Source: Candidatus Poribacteria bacterium (GTDB lineage: Bacteria > Poribacteria > WGA-4E > WGA-3G). Taken from it: a DNA stretch of 64,000 bases. The notes under the pieces were generated by a model that did not search any database, was not told the origin of the DNA, and saw only the letters and a list, made by a program, of their open reading frames with translations. A program made the position numbers and the translations under genes. Positions 44,139 to 53,525 of this stretch are shown in pieces. The DNA lies in assembly GCA_003635195.1 (NCBI GenBank), contig PYIY01000156.1, positions 32,036-96,035 on the forward strand. The letters run 5' to 3'. Numbering within the stretch: position 1 is the stretch's first letter; every line of letters begins with the position of its first letter.

Positions 44139-45176
44139 TTACTGGGTTTCTGCCATAGGGACATCCCACTTTTCGGCGCACTCGCGCAGCTGCTGGTAGA
44201 TGGTATCCGGTATATCAATGCCATTTGCAAGGCGGTGTGCTCGCGAATTGGCTTCAAAATCGCCGGGGACTAATACCTCATCAAATCCTTGGGCGGGCGG
44301 TGTTGCTTTGATAACATCCAAAAACGCGCGAACGCCTTTCTGGTATTCCGCAAGCGGTGTGAACGCGTTGATATCTATCACCTGGATATGGAGTCCGCTC
44401 ATCTGCCCAGCCTCAATATTAAACGTCCCCGCCAATCCACCGATCAGTGCCACGAACAAGGAAAGCGCGTAACCTTTGTGTCTGCCGAATGCAAGTAGAT
44501 TGCCGCCATCATTATATTCGGCAGTTTTAACGGTCGGGTTTCCGTGCTTATCCACAACACAGCCTTCGGGCAGATCTCGATTTTCACTGACCGCGACATA
44601 TGTTTTACCATTTGCGATCGCACTCGTCGCGAAGTCGATCAGAAACGGTCTGTCATCACCTGTCGGGACACCGATAGAAATCGGGTTCGTACCGAGCGCG
44701 CCAAGGGCACCCCCAAACGGGAGAATCCGTCCACCGCCTTTTGAACCGCCACCTACAGTGATAATCCCGATACATCCAGATTCAGCGGCTTCTTGACCGT
44801 ATTCACCGAGTCTACCGATATGTCCCGTCCGGATGAGTGTTGCGAAGCAGGTGCGTTCACTTTTGGCCTTCTCGATTGCGCGTCGGATTGCATAGCGAGC
44901 CGTATAGTGTCCGAAGCCCCCTTCTCCATCAATGTGCAGTGTGTTGTGGGTTTCCCGAAGGACATTCGGCTCGGCATCAGGACGGATACCACCGTTTTCA
45001 ATCCCTTCCAGATAAGAAGGTATCCGAAGCACACCGTGCGAATCGTGTCCAGCGAGATTGGCTTTTATCAAGATCTCGGCAACGGTATCTGCGATGTGTT
45101 GTGGTGTGCCTGCTGCGACAAAGAGATTGTTTGTGAATTGCTGGAGGTCTGCGGCTTCAAATATATGCCTTTCCAT
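44139..45176 (-). CDS. Ldh-family malate/lactate/sulfolactate dehydrogenase
   Basis: A 345-residue LDH2/MDHG2 oxidoreductase. Start chosen at 45176, since AAGGAAAA lies about ten bases before and the codons upstream overlap the end of the neighbouring gene region. Motifs are ANLAGHDSHGVLRIPSYLEG, LIRTGHIGRLGEYGQEAA, IGVPTGDDRPFLIDFATSA and FGRHKGYALSLFV. It reduces 2-oxoacids or oxidises 2-hydroxyacids with NAD(P)H. A paralog follows upstream at 45315. Confidence 0.9.
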   Translation of the reverse strand: MERHIFEAADLQQFTNNLFVAAGTPQHIADTVAEILIKANLAGHDSHGVLRIPSYLEGIENGGIRPDAEPNVLRETHNTLHIDGEGGFGHYTARYAIRRAIEKAKSERTCFATLIRTGHIGRLGEYGQEAAESGCIGIITVGGGSKGGGRILPFGGALGALGTNPISIGVPTGDDRPFLIDFATSAIANGKTYVAVSENRDLPEGCVVDKHGNPTVKTAEYNDGGNLLAFGRHKGYALSLFVALIGGLAGTFNIEAGQMSGLHIQVIDINAFTPLAEYQKGVRAFLDVIKATPPAQGFDEVLVPGDFEANSRAHRLANGIDIPDTIYQQLRECAEKWDVPMAETQ

Positions 45177-45281
45177 TTTTTTAATTTTCCTTGCGGTTCG
45201 GTGAGGTGGGTTGGGGGTTTGATGTCCCTTTCCGTAAACCCGCTTGCCACTTCGTTTCAAGCTACGCGCATCTTCTGATTT

Positions 45282-45305
45282 TTAAGAAACACCCAAACAA
45301 ACCCT
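45282..45305 (-). repeat. GGGTGTTTCTT-family repeat
   Basis: On the minus strand GTTTGTTTGGGTGTTTCTTA lies between the two Ldh genes. Confidence 0.4.
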
Positions 45306-45314
45306 TCCATTTCA

Positions 45315-46394
45315 TTATGACAGCGGACCGTAGTGTGCTCTGTCGTCATCTTCAACGGTATCTTCACCGATGGAAATTCCTAATTCTTCTGCACACTCAT
45401 GCAATTGATTGTAGATCGTATCAGGTATTTCGATCCCGTCTTTTAACCGCGCTTTACGGGAACGGGCTTCAAAATCACCGGGAACCAATACTTCATCAAA
45501 ACCTTGTGCGGGTGGTGTCGATTTGATGCCGTCTAAGAAGGCACGCACGCCTTTCTGATATTCTTCAACCGGTGTGAAGGCGTTAACATCAATTACCTGC
45601 ATAAAGGTACCATTCATTCTGCCACTCTCAACATCGAATGTCCCTGCCAACCCACCGAGCAGGCATGTGAACATAGCGAGCGCGTAGCCTTTATGCTTAC
45701 CAAATGCCAGAAGCGCGCCACCCTCATAGAAATCAGCAGGTGTGACACTCGGCATTCCGTTTTTGTCAAGAATGCAGCCCTCCGGCAAATCTATCCCTTT
45801 ACTCCGGGCAACTTGAATCTTTCCTTCCGCAATCATACTTGTGGCATAGTCAACGATAAAAGGGGAGTCGTCTCCGGTCGGTACGCCTATAGCGATAGGG
45901 TTCGTCCCGAAAGCCCCTTGTGCCCCGCCGTAAGGCACTGTCGGTCCCGCGCCTCTGCCGCCGTTACCAACACTAATAAGCGAAATACAGCCAGCTCTCG
46001 CGGCAGCTTCTGCATATTCGCCTAAACGTCCGATATGCCCAGTACTACTGAGGCTGACACTGCAGGAGACAGCCGATTTTGCCTTCTCAATGGCTTTATG
46101 AATCGACCAGCGTGAGATATAATGTCCGAAACCGCCTTGTCCATCAACGCGCAAGGTGTTAGGGCTCTCTGCGAGGATTTTAGGTTCAGCAGCCGGTTTC
46201 AGATGTCCGGCATCAATACCGCGTAGATAGGCAGGGACGCGCAGGAGACCGTGCGAATCGTGTCCCGCGAGGTGGGCGTTTACCAGAATTTCGGCGACAT
46301 CCTCCGCGATGTGCCGTGCCGTGCCTGCGGCGACAAATATATTTCGTGCAATAGCGTGGAGATGCGGGGCATGAAGTAGATGCGTCTTTTCCAT
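45315..46394 (-). CDS. Ldh-family malate/lactate/sulfolactate dehydrogenase (paralog)
   Basis: A 359-residue paralog of the protein at 44139: NAHLAGHDSHGLLRVPAYLRG, LSSTGHIGRLGEYAEAAAR, IGVPTGDDSPFIVDYATSM and FGKHKGYALAMF. The paralogs have long identical blocks, so they probably arose by duplication. AAGGATC precedes the ATG. Substrate is undetermined; each may act on a different hydroxyacid. Confidence 0.9.
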   Translation of the reverse strand: MEKTHLLHAPHLHAIARNIFVAAGTARHIAEDVAEILVNAHLAGHDSHGLLRVPAYLRGIDAGHLKPAAEPKILAESPNTLRVDGQGGFGHYISRWSIHKAIEKAKSAVSCSVSLSSTGHIGRLGEYAEAAARAGCISLISVGNGGRGAGPTVPYGGAQGAFGTNPIAIGVPTGDDSPFIVDYATSMIAEGKIQVARSKGIDLPEGCILDKNGMPSVTPADFYEGGALLAFGKHKGYALAMFTCLLGGLAGTFDVESGRMNGTFMQVIDVNAFTPVEEYQKGVRAFLDGIKSTPPAQGFDEVLVPGDFEARSRKARLKDGIEIPDTIYNQLHECAEELGISIGEDTVEDDDRAHYGPLS

Positions 46395-46669
46395 ATATTA
46401 GTAGATCCTTTGATATGAATTTGGTTAGCAGTGTGATGGATACCCAAGACTGTGTATCCTATTTTATGGCATCTGCTTTTTTTGTCAATAGGAAAAAGAA
46501 CGGCATTTGCCAACATGCTTATAGGCGCGGTTTGCAACCGCACCAATGAAAAGGATATTCTCAGATAGATTCGCGGAATAAAAAATAGAACTATCCAGTT
46601 GCCTTTGATAGATAACTGAATAGCCCTCAGTAAGGTCCGCGATTTCAGCTGCACGGAGATATACAAGTC
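46395..46669. repeat. spacer with CGGTTTGCAACCG palindrome and inverted repeat
   Basis: At about 46522-46544 GCGCGGTTTGCAACCGCACC forms a REP-like hairpin. Further on, CCAGTTGCC and GATAACTG resemble the inverted repeat upstream of the 46670 gene's promoter. No gene is supported. Confidence 0.4.
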
Positions 46670-48145
46670 TTATTCAAAATCACCGACCCGCGCGGCTTGC
46701 GGTAGTCGCGTCGGGAGTTTCTTTTCGGCTAACCTGTCTTCAGGGATATAATCAGAATAATCGGAAATTGAACCGTGCGTCAAAGCGTACACCACGACGT
46801 TGGTCATGAAACGATAGACACCCGGTGAATAGTGCACACTGCGTGTTGGGATACTCGCTGTCTCCATGGCGCACATATAGTCACGACGGTTAACAATAAC
46901 CGCCAACCTATTACCGACGGAAACACCTTCAAGGTAGTTCCGTTTCGGTGGACGTGTACCCCACCAGAAGATATCGAAACCGATAGGCGGTCCCCCCATT
47001 CGATGAAAATTATTATAGATTTCGTGGGTGTTGGAGATCCGTTCAACTTGATACTCCGGCATGACGTAACGCATCTGTGAGAGAAAGAGGCGCACCATCG
47101 CTTGGGCGGGTGCATTCACGCCGCAGTCGTCAAAGACGAGGAATCCGCCTTTTTCAACGAGATAGCGACGCAGACCAGCGGCTTCAGACTCCGTAAGACT
47201 GCCAGCCATTTTACCGGTACCGTACCGCCATCCAAAGAGTTTCCGAGAGCGGACGAGTGATGGATCATGTCCTGTCATAAAGGCGAGTGGTGTTTTGAAG
47301 AGGTTGGCATCGTTGAGCTTTACCGCTCCGCCTTCAACGTTCATATCAGTTCTGATTTTGGTGCGTTCATTGAGCCAGTGCGTCAATGCGTTGAGCGCAG
47401 AGGCATCCGCCCACCAGTCAGAAAGATCGTGCCGTACCCGTGCAAAGCGAAGGACACCGCGAATATCCCTTCCTTTACCGATGATGCGTCCACCTGGTTC
47501 GCCTTTTGGTAGTGGCAAGACTTCGACATTACCGAGTACGATGTTCTCAACGACATCGCTGAGTGCTTCACGTGCTGCACCGACGTTTTCAACCATTGCG
47601 AGTCCAGGTGGACGTTGAAAAGCGACTTTTACCTGTACGGGGCTGCCTGCGGCACCACGACTGATGTTCGCGAATCTAATGGAAGGTGCAGTTGCCACAG
47701 GGGCGAAGAATGCCAAAGCATCAGGGGTATCCGATACTATCAGATCTGCCTGTGTTAGGACTGTCGGTACAGGTTCGTCCGGTGTAGCAACTCTCGGCAC
47801 ATTCGGATCAATGGGTGGATTAACTTTGATCGTCTGTTTTGAAATTTCAAGTACCGTTCGCGGTTGGAAAACGAGCTTCTTGACAAACGCAGTTGTTACA
47901 AGCGGTTGCCTCTGAACTTGTTCAACAACAATGTTTCTCGCCGAGACAGTCGGCTTAATAACAGATTTGACGATAGGCTTTCGTACCTTGAGACCCGGTA
48001 GCGTTTTGAGTTGAAGTTCTTCGGCAGTTATAAGTTCGTGGACGTGTGGCGTTCGCGCAATCAGATAAATACCCGTAACAAATGCTATGACAAGGTGGAG
48101 GACCACGGAAGTTATCAAGGCACCTGAAGTTCTTTTCACATGCAT
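46670..48145 (-). CDS. DUF4159-containing membrane-anchored protein (paralog 1)
   Basis: A 491-residue protein with one membrane segment (residues 10-27), a Val/Pro/Thr-rich linker and a C-terminal DUF4159 domain: FRFARVRHDLSDWWADASAL, TPLAFMTGHDP, RRYLVEKGGFLVFDDCG and WWGTRPPKRNYLEGVSVG. DUF4159 proteins resemble glutamine amidotransferase-like folds, with no known reaction. GGAGG lies nine bases before ATG 48145. It has a sigma-54 promoter at 48184-48198. The adjacent gene is a close paralog. Probable envelope function. Confidence 0.82.
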   Translation of the reverse strand: MHVKRTSGALITSVVLHLVIAFVTGIYLIARTPHVHELITAEELQLKTLPGLKVRKPIVKSVIKPTVSARNIVVEQVQRQPLVTTAFVKKLVFQPRTVLEISKQTIKVNPPIDPNVPRVATPDEPVPTVLTQADLIVSDTPDALAFFAPVATAPSIRFANISRGAAGSPVQVKVAFQRPPGLAMVENVGAAREALSDVVENIVLGNVEVLPLPKGEPGGRIIGKGRDIRGVLRFARVRHDLSDWWADASALNALTHWLNERTKIRTDMNVEGGAVKLNDANLFKTPLAFMTGHDPSLVRSRKLFGWRYGTGKMAGSLTESEAAGLRRYLVEKGGFLVFDDCGVNAPAQAMVRLFLSQMRYVMPEYQVERISNTHEIYNNFHRMGGPPIGFDIFWWGTRPPKRNYLEGVSVGNRLAVIVNRRDYMCAMETASIPTRSVHYSPGVYRFMTNVVVYALTHGSISDYSDYIPEDRLAEKKLPTRLPQAARVGDFE

Positions 48146-48183
48146 GCATCATCACCTCCAAAAGAAAACTTGTTGAGGTAAGT

Positions 48184-48198
48184 GTAATTTCTATGCCA
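48184..48198 (-). promoter_or_regulatory. sigma-54 promoter (paralog 1)
   Basis: Minus strand TTGGCATAGAAATTACA: TGGCAT, five bases, TTAC. It is slightly weaker than the others at -12 but in the same place relative to its gene. Confidence 0.55.
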
Positions 48199-48206
48199 AC
48201 GATAGT

Positions 48207-48247
48207 AAAGTTGTTCAGTTACCAGTGATAGATAACTGAACAACTTT
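48207..48247 (-). promoter_or_regulatory. 15-bp inverted repeat upstream of the paralog 1 promoter
   Basis: AAAGTTGTTCAGTTA (48207-48221) and its perfect complement TAACTGAACAACTTT (48233-48247) flank an 11-base loop. GCAGTTTTTAACTGC at 48259-48273 is a further palindrome upstream. Either may be an activator site. Confidence 0.55.
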
Positions 48248-48288
48248 AGATGAAGTGTGCAGTTTTTAACTGCGCTACACACAAAACA

Positions 48289-49767
48289 CTATTCAAAACT
48301 TCCGACCCGTGCTGCTTGTGGGGCACGCGTGGGGAGTTCCGTCTTAGCCAATACATCCTCAGGCACGTAACCGGAGTAATCAGAAATCTGACCGTGTGTC
48401 AACGCATACACCACGACGTTGGTCATGAAACGGTAAACACCGGGTGAATAGTGGACATTACGCGTCGGCAGACTCACCGACTCCATTGCGCACATATAAT
48501 CCCGACGGACAACAATCACCGATAGTTTATCGCCGACGGAGATACTTTCAAGGTAATTCCGTTTCGGTGGACGTGTCCCCCACCAGAAGATGTCAAAGCC
48601 GACAGGTGGGCCGCCCATTTCATAGAAGTTGCTGTAAATTTCGTGATCATTAGGGATCCGTTGAACATGATATTCCGGCATAACGAAACGCATCTGCGCG
48701 AGGAAGAGACGGATCATCGCCTGTGCGGGTGCGTTCACACCGCAGTCATCAAAGACGAGGAGTCCACCTTTTTCGACGAGGTAGCGACGCAGTCCCGCCG
48801 CTTCCGCGTCGCTGAGCCGGCCGTCCATTTTACCACCCCCGTATTGCCGTCCGAGGAGGTTACGTGAGAGGACGAGTGCCGGATCGTGTCCTGTCATGAA
48901 GACGAGCGGAGACTTCTGCAGATTGGCATCGGTGAGTTTCATCGCACCGCCTGAAACATTCATGTCTGTCTTGATTTTCGTGCGTTCGTTGAGCCAGTGC
49001 GTCAATGCATTGAGGGCAGAGGCATCCGCCCACCAGTCAGAGAGACTGTGTCGGATTCGCGAGAAACGGAACACGCCACGAATATCTTTCCCCCTGCCGA
49101 TAACGTGCCCATGCGGTTCACCTTTCGGTGCGGGCGGCACTTCATTGAAACCGAGGTTGATTTTTCTATCAACGTCATCAATGTTACTGTTTACTGCACC
49201 GACATGTTGCACCATAGCAAGACCGGGTGAACGTTCAAAAGCGATTTTCACTTGGACTGAACTCCCCACGGTGCCGCGTCCGATGTTAGCCGGTCCAGCG
49301 GAGGGTGCAGTTGCTACAGGGGCAGAGAATGCCAAAGCGTTGGGAGCATCTGATACCGGTACGTCCGCGCGTGTTACAACCGTCGGTGCCGGGGCGTTTG
49401 GTGTAACGACTTTCGGCACATTCGGATTGACGGGTGCTTTGACTTTGACAGTCTGATTTGAAAATTCAAGCACTGTCTGGGGTTGGTAACTTTGCTTATC
49501 ATTAAACACCGTTGTTACACGAGGTTTTACTTCCACGGGTTCAACAGTTACAGTACTTTGTGTCGGGACAATCGGTTTAAAATCCTTCTTGATAATAGGA
49601 TTCCGAACCGTAGGTTTTTTCGGTTTTATGGGTACAAGAATTTCTGCACCTATGAACTCTTGGAACTGTGACGTTTGTGTGATCAGATATACGCCAACAA
49701 GGAACGCAGCGACCGCGTGGAGTACCAAGGAGGTCATGAAGGCACTTGAGGTTCTTTTCGCACGCAT
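48289..49767 (-). CDS. DUF4159-containing membrane-anchored protein (paralog 2)
   Basis: A 492-residue paralog of the preceding gene: same membrane segment, linker (VVTPNAPAPTVVTRADVPVS) and DUF4159 domain with SLSDWWADASALNALTHWL, FMTGHDPALVLSRN and VFDDCGVNAPAQAM. GGAGG precedes ATG 49767. It has a sigma-54 promoter at 49809-49823. The tandem paralogs, each with its own promoter, may respond to one activator. Reaction unknown. Confidence 0.82.
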   Translation of the reverse strand: MRAKRTSSAFMTSLVLHAVAAFLVGVYLITQTSQFQEFIGAEILVPIKPKKPTVRNPIIKKDFKPIVPTQSTVTVEPVEVKPRVTTVFNDKQSYQPQTVLEFSNQTVKVKAPVNPNVPKVVTPNAPAPTVVTRADVPVSDAPNALAFSAPVATAPSAGPANIGRGTVGSSVQVKIAFERSPGLAMVQHVGAVNSNIDDVDRKINLGFNEVPPAPKGEPHGHVIGRGKDIRGVFRFSRIRHSLSDWWADASALNALTHWLNERTKIKTDMNVSGGAMKLTDANLQKSPLVFMTGHDPALVLSRNLLGRQYGGGKMDGRLSDAEAAGLRRYLVEKGGLLVFDDCGVNAPAQAMIRLFLAQMRFVMPEYHVQRIPNDHEIYSNFYEMGGPPVGFDIFWWGTRPPKRNYLESISVGDKLSVIVVRRDYMCAMESVSLPTRNVHYSPGVYRFMTNVVVYALTHGQISDYSGYVPEDVLAKTELPTRAPQAARVGSFE

Positions 49768-49808
49768 TTGTCTTTACCTCCAAATCAATAGTAATTGTTG
49801 AGGTAAAC

Positions 49809-49823
49809 GCAATTTCTGTGCCA
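49809..49823 (-). promoter_or_regulatory. sigma-54 promoter (paralog 2)
   Basis: Minus strand TGGCAC, five bases, TTGC: a perfect -24/-12 core. GCAGTTTAACTGC (49854-49866), a perfect 13-base palindrome, lies about 60 bases upstream of the expected start, and CAGTTAAAAGAGG-like repeats at about 49880-49898 follow. Confidence 0.85.
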
Positions 49824-50023
49824 ATGCTAAAACGCTAAATTTGGGGGTAATATGCAGTTTAACTGCCCGAAAAGGGACAAGTGCCTCTTTTAACTGCACA
49901 AAAACGGGCTATTTTCGGTGGGTTATTTGCGCGGAAGCAATTGTATGGATTTGGTACAATTGAAAATCGCACCTACGGTAAGGCAATAATGGAGGAAACA
50001 GACACAAAGAGGTCAGGAAAGAG

Positions 50024-51184
50024 CTATCCTCTATACAGAGTGCGCATCTGTTGGATGACTTTCGGTAACTTAGCGGTGACTGTATCAATCTCCGCTGCAG
50101 TGGTGTTTCTGCCGAGGGAGAAGCGGACAGTGCCTTGCGCCAAACGCGGCGGTAAACCAAGCGCGGCAAGGACATGCGACGGCTCCATAGAGCCAGAGGT
50201 ACACGCCGAACCTGTTGAGACACAGATACCTTCCATATCTAACCGTAAAATAAGGCTTTCACCCTCTACATTTTCAAAGGAGACGTTAAGCGTGCCAGGG
50301 GCGCAGTGATCGGGGTGTCCGTTGTAGTGTAGCCGATCAATGTGTGCATCTAAACCTTGACGTAATTGGTGGGTTAAGGCGTCGAGATGCTGCGCATAGG
50401 TCGCTTGTTCCTGTTTCGCAAGTTCAGAAGCGATGCCGAGTCCGACAATTGCGGGGACGTTTTCAGACCCAGCGCGGCGGTTGCGCTCATGCGCGCCGCC
50501 GTGGACGAGATTTGCCAGCCGAGTGCCACGACGGATGTAGAGAACCCCAATCCCTTTCGGCGCGTAAATCTTGTGTCCGGAAAACGCGAGGAGATTCACA
50601 CCGAGTGCTTGAACATCCATCTCCAATTTGCCGACCGACTGCACGGCATCGGTGTGGAAAGGGATGTCGTGTTCCTGTGCAATCTCACAGATCTCCGCAA
50701 GCGGTTGAATCGTGCCGTTTTCGTTGTTGACGTGCATAATGGAGATCAACACTGTGGTATCGCGAATTGCCGTGCGAAGCTGCTCAACGTCAATTCTTCC
50801 GTGTCTATCTACGGGTAAATAGGTTATTTCAAAGCCACGTTGCTCCAGATACTGACAAGTATGCAAAACAGCGTGATGTTCTACGGAGGAGGTGATGATA
50901 TGGTTGCCTTTACCGCGGCTCTTTTGTAACTCGGTTAACCCTTTGATGGCGTGGTTATCTGCCTCGGTGCCGCTCCCCGTGAAAACGATTTCGCTCGGAC
51001 TTTTGGCACCGATGAGTTCGGCGACCTGCTCGCGTGCGGTATCAATGGCAGTGCGTGCTTCGCGTCCGTAGGCGTGGATGCTGGAACCGTTACCGAATGC
51101 TTCGGTCAGATACGGCATCATCGCGTCCCGAACTTCAGGACGGAGGGGGGTTGTGGCGTTGTAATCTAAATAGATGCGTTCCAT
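50024..51184 (-). CDS. cysteine desulfurase (NifS/IscS family)
   Basis: A 386-residue class V aminotransferase fold enzyme. PLP lysine in SGHKIYAPKGIGVLYIRRG (about residue 205), substrate/persulfide Cys in GSACTSGSMEPSHVL, and LDYNATTPL at the start. It removes sulfur from cysteine for Fe-S or tRNA use. ATG 51184; no strong ribosome site. It stands without isc/suf genes in the window, so I give no isc or nif name. Confidence 0.93.
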   Translation of the reverse strand: MERIYLDYNATTPLRPEVRDAMMPYLTEAFGNGSSIHAYGREARTAIDTAREQVAELIGAKSPSEIVFTGSGTEADNHAIKGLTELQKSRGKGNHIITSSVEHHAVLHTCQYLEQRGFEITYLPVDRHGRIDVEQLRTAIRDTTVLISIMHVNNENGTIQPLAEICEIAQEHDIPFHTDAVQSVGKLEMDVQALGVNLLAFSGHKIYAPKGIGVLYIRRGTRLANLVHGGAHERNRRAGSENVPAIVGLGIASELAKQEQATYAQHLDALTHQLRQGLDAHIDRLHYNGHPDHCAPGTLNVSFENVEGESLILRLDMEGICVSTGSACTSGSMEPSHVLAALGLPPRLAQGTVRFSLGRNTTAAEIDTVTAKLPKVIQQMRTLYRG

Positions 51185-51215
51185 GTTTTTGATCTATGTC
51201 GTTACGTGAATAAAT

Positions 51216-52553
51216 TCAATCGTATGTTCGGTGATTCCAAAAAGTTATCTGATTCGAGTTAATCTTAATATTTGGCACTTGATCATTTCCACGAACCTGT
51301 CCGTTTGCATCCAAAAAAGAGAGGTTGAGTGTATGCGTGCCTGCGGGGAGCGGCATCCGCACCATAAAAATCTGATTCGGCAGCGTTTGCCAAGAGCGTG
51401 TATCCGCCTGCTCTGTTAAAACACCCGCAAGATTCGTAAGGAGACCTAAAGCCTCATGTTTCTTATTTGCTTGTCGGGTTAATAAGTATTTCCCTACAGC
51501 GCGTGCTAACGTTCGCAAGAGAATGATAGGACGTTGTGCATTGAAGGTTTCAATTGCGATAGTTTCTACATCCTCCACAAGCACGCCATTCATTGGCTCC
51601 TGTTTTTCCACTGCAACTTTGATCCCCGCGAAGCGCGGGCGGTGAGAGTCAATTGTCGGAATCGCGATGCGTAGAAGATATTCCAGTTTGATGTCTTCAA
51701 AGATCATCCCTTCGCGTCCCATAAGCGTCGGTACAAACTTTTCATCTTCCACATCATCTGTTTTCAGGATTGGAAAGGTCAAAGACTCCGCACTTTTGGA
51801 AGGAACGTAGCCACTTTCATAAAAGAGAATCAGTTCGCCAGTATTTTCGAGACGTGATGTAGACTCGCCGTACTGTTCTTGATAACGCTCAAACTCATCA
51901 GTAAACCCGAGTCTGTGGGTCAACCGGACCAGTGAATTGCCGATGTCAGGTGGCATTTTCACACCGGTTTTCTCTGAGGCGTTTTTATAGTACTCGGCGG
52001 CTTGCTTGTAAGAGATCAAGGCATCATTCCACTCACCCGCGGCTTCAAAGAACATACCGGAAAGGTATGCCAGAAACCCTGTTCCGAAGAAATCGTATTT
52101 CTCGTCTTCACCCTTGAAATAGTTGATGAGCGCCGTAGCGCGGCGACACTCTACCAATGCACCATCCAATTGATTTAGGTAGACATAGTTGAGCGCGCGA
52201 TAGTAGTGGCTCAAAAGCCGTTCATACTGAGTGCCGGAATATGGACGCAATTTGTCGGAAGTAACCAAAGAACCTAACTCTTTTGAAACACTTTTGGTAT
52301 AGCGGTCTTCTGCAATATCTCCAGCGATGTCAAGTGCCGTACTGCTCTCCGCAAAGTGATTGGCATAATGCGCAACCAGTCCCAATTCAAACTGATATGG
52401 GATATCCGGTTCTTTCGGTGCGTGTTTCTGAAGATAGGTGTAGGCATTTTCTGGTTTGCCTGTCGCCAACGGTTCTATGACTTCCTGAAACTTATAACCG
52501 CCACATCCTATCATCAGAGAGACAATAAGCAGAAAAGGGAGTGTTTTGATCAT
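51216..52553 (-). CDS. COG3014-like TPR lipoprotein
   Basis: A 445-residue lipoprotein with signal SLMIGC (Cys at residue 17) and helical TPR-like repeats (ERLLSHYYRALNYVYLNQLDGALVECRRA; AAGEWNDALISYKQAAEYYK). COG3014-type proteins typically lie next to an LpoB-like gene, as here (52756). They may help cell-wall synthesis at the outer membrane. GGAGACC precedes the ATG. A MITE lies between the two genes. Confidence 0.8.
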   Translation of the reverse strand: MIKTLPFLLIVSLMIGCGGYKFQEVIEPLATGKPENAYTYLQKHAPKEPDIPYQFELGLVAHYANHFAESSTALDIAGDIAEDRYTKSVSKELGSLVTSDKLRPYSGTQYERLLSHYYRALNYVYLNQLDGALVECRRATALINYFKGEDEKYDFFGTGFLAYLSGMFFEAAGEWNDALISYKQAAEYYKNASEKTGVKMPPDIGNSLVRLTHRLGFTDEFERYQEQYGESTSRLENTGELILFYESGYVPSKSAESLTFPILKTDDVEDEKFVPTLMGREGMIFEDIKLEYLLRIAIPTIDSHRPRFAGIKVAVEKQEPMNGVLVEDVETIAIETFNAQRPIILLRTLARAVGKYLLTRQANKKHEALGLLTNLAGVLTEQADTRSWQTLPNQIFMVRMPLPAGTHTLNLSFLDANGQVRGNDQVPNIKINSNQITFWNHRTYD

Positions 52554-52568
52554 TGGTCTCCGTAGATT

Positions 52569-52699
52569 TTATAGTAAAGTTTAAAATTAATTGGGCACTC
52601 TCAAACAGTCTGAATACCTATAACAGGCATTCAGACTGGAAACCCAAACTAAAAATTTATGCTACGAATGTGTCTATTTATTTTCAGGTTTTACGATAA
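52569..52699. repeat. MITE-like element, copy 2
   Basis: A 131-bp element. Its internal part (GGGCACTCTCAAACAGTCTG...ATTCAGACTG) equals that of 22162-22289. Ends are TTATAGTAAAGTT and the complement of TTATCGTAAAACC. It sits between the COG3014-like and LpoB-like genes and does not break either. Confidence 0.75.
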
Positions 52700-52755
52700 A
52701 AGAAGCATTGTGGGTGGACACGGGGACCCACCCAAACAAATGCATTGCGAGCACC

Positions 52756-53388
52756 TTACGGTTTAAACTTGCCGCGTCCGATAAACTTTTTAATTTCTTT
52801 CTGACCGATCCAGACTTTCTCGTTGGTCTCGATGTTCGTCAACGTGAGATCCGTCTGATAGAAGACGACCTGTTTGCCACCCTCACGGTCTTCGATGGTG
52901 TTGATTTCACCGGTCATCATATAATCAGCACCTTGTTCGCGCCCCATCTGTTTAACGGTTTCGAGTGCAGCAAATTCGCCTTGATCGGCACGTTCCTCGC
53001 GAATTTCGCTCCGTTCACTTGAACTGGCAACAGTTCGGACTTTCCCAGAATTGATAAAGGCGCGCTCAATATCCGTTATAAATGTGGCGACTGGGATGTG
53101 TTCCATACTCTTATTACGGATGCCGCCGACAATCACAACAGGTTTGCCACCGGTGTTTATACCGTGGTCGTTGATCCATGGATGATTCAAGCAATCACCA
53201 ATAATCCCTTCCGCTACCATACGCGAGTCTGTATCGTTCCAACGTCCGGACAGATCTATTGTGGTGTCGGCATCAACGCGGGTGACCTGCTTTGAAGAAC
53301 TGCAACCGCTGAAAGCGATAATCCCGATTAGTACAGCGTAGATTGTATATTTATAGATGGTAGTCTTGGCTGCCAATATTTTACACAT
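52756..53388 (-). CDS. LpoB-like lipoprotein (penicillin-binding protein activator)
   Basis: The start at 53388 (210 residues) is preferred because AAGGAG lies eight bases before and MCKILAAKTTIYKYTIYAVLIGIIAFSGC gives a lipoprotein signal. A longer frame to 53478 is less likely. DTDSRMVAEGIIGDCLNHPW, KPVVIVGGIRNKSMEHI and GREQGADYMMTGEINTIED match the LpoB/COG3417 family, which stimulates PBP1b from the outer membrane. The gene pairs with the COG3014-like one. Confidence 0.85.
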   Translation of the reverse strand: MCKILAAKTTIYKYTIYAVLIGIIAFSGCSSSKQVTRVDADTTIDLSGRWNDTDSRMVAEGIIGDCLNHPWINDHGINTGGKPVVIVGGIRNKSMEHIPVATFITDIERAFINSGKVRTVASSSERSEIREERADQGEFAALETVKQMGREQGADYMMTGEINTIEDREGGKQVVFYQTDLTLTNIETNEKVWIGQKEIKKFIGRGKFKP

Positions 53389-53525
53389 TAGGAATGCTCC
53401 TTTTTGCGAATGGCTCTCAGCCGTCAGCATTCGGCTGTCAGTAGAGTGCAGTATGGTAGGAATGTTTACGATAACCACTACAAGGTTCTCTTTCTGATTG
53501 CTGATTGCTGATTGCTGATTGCCGA

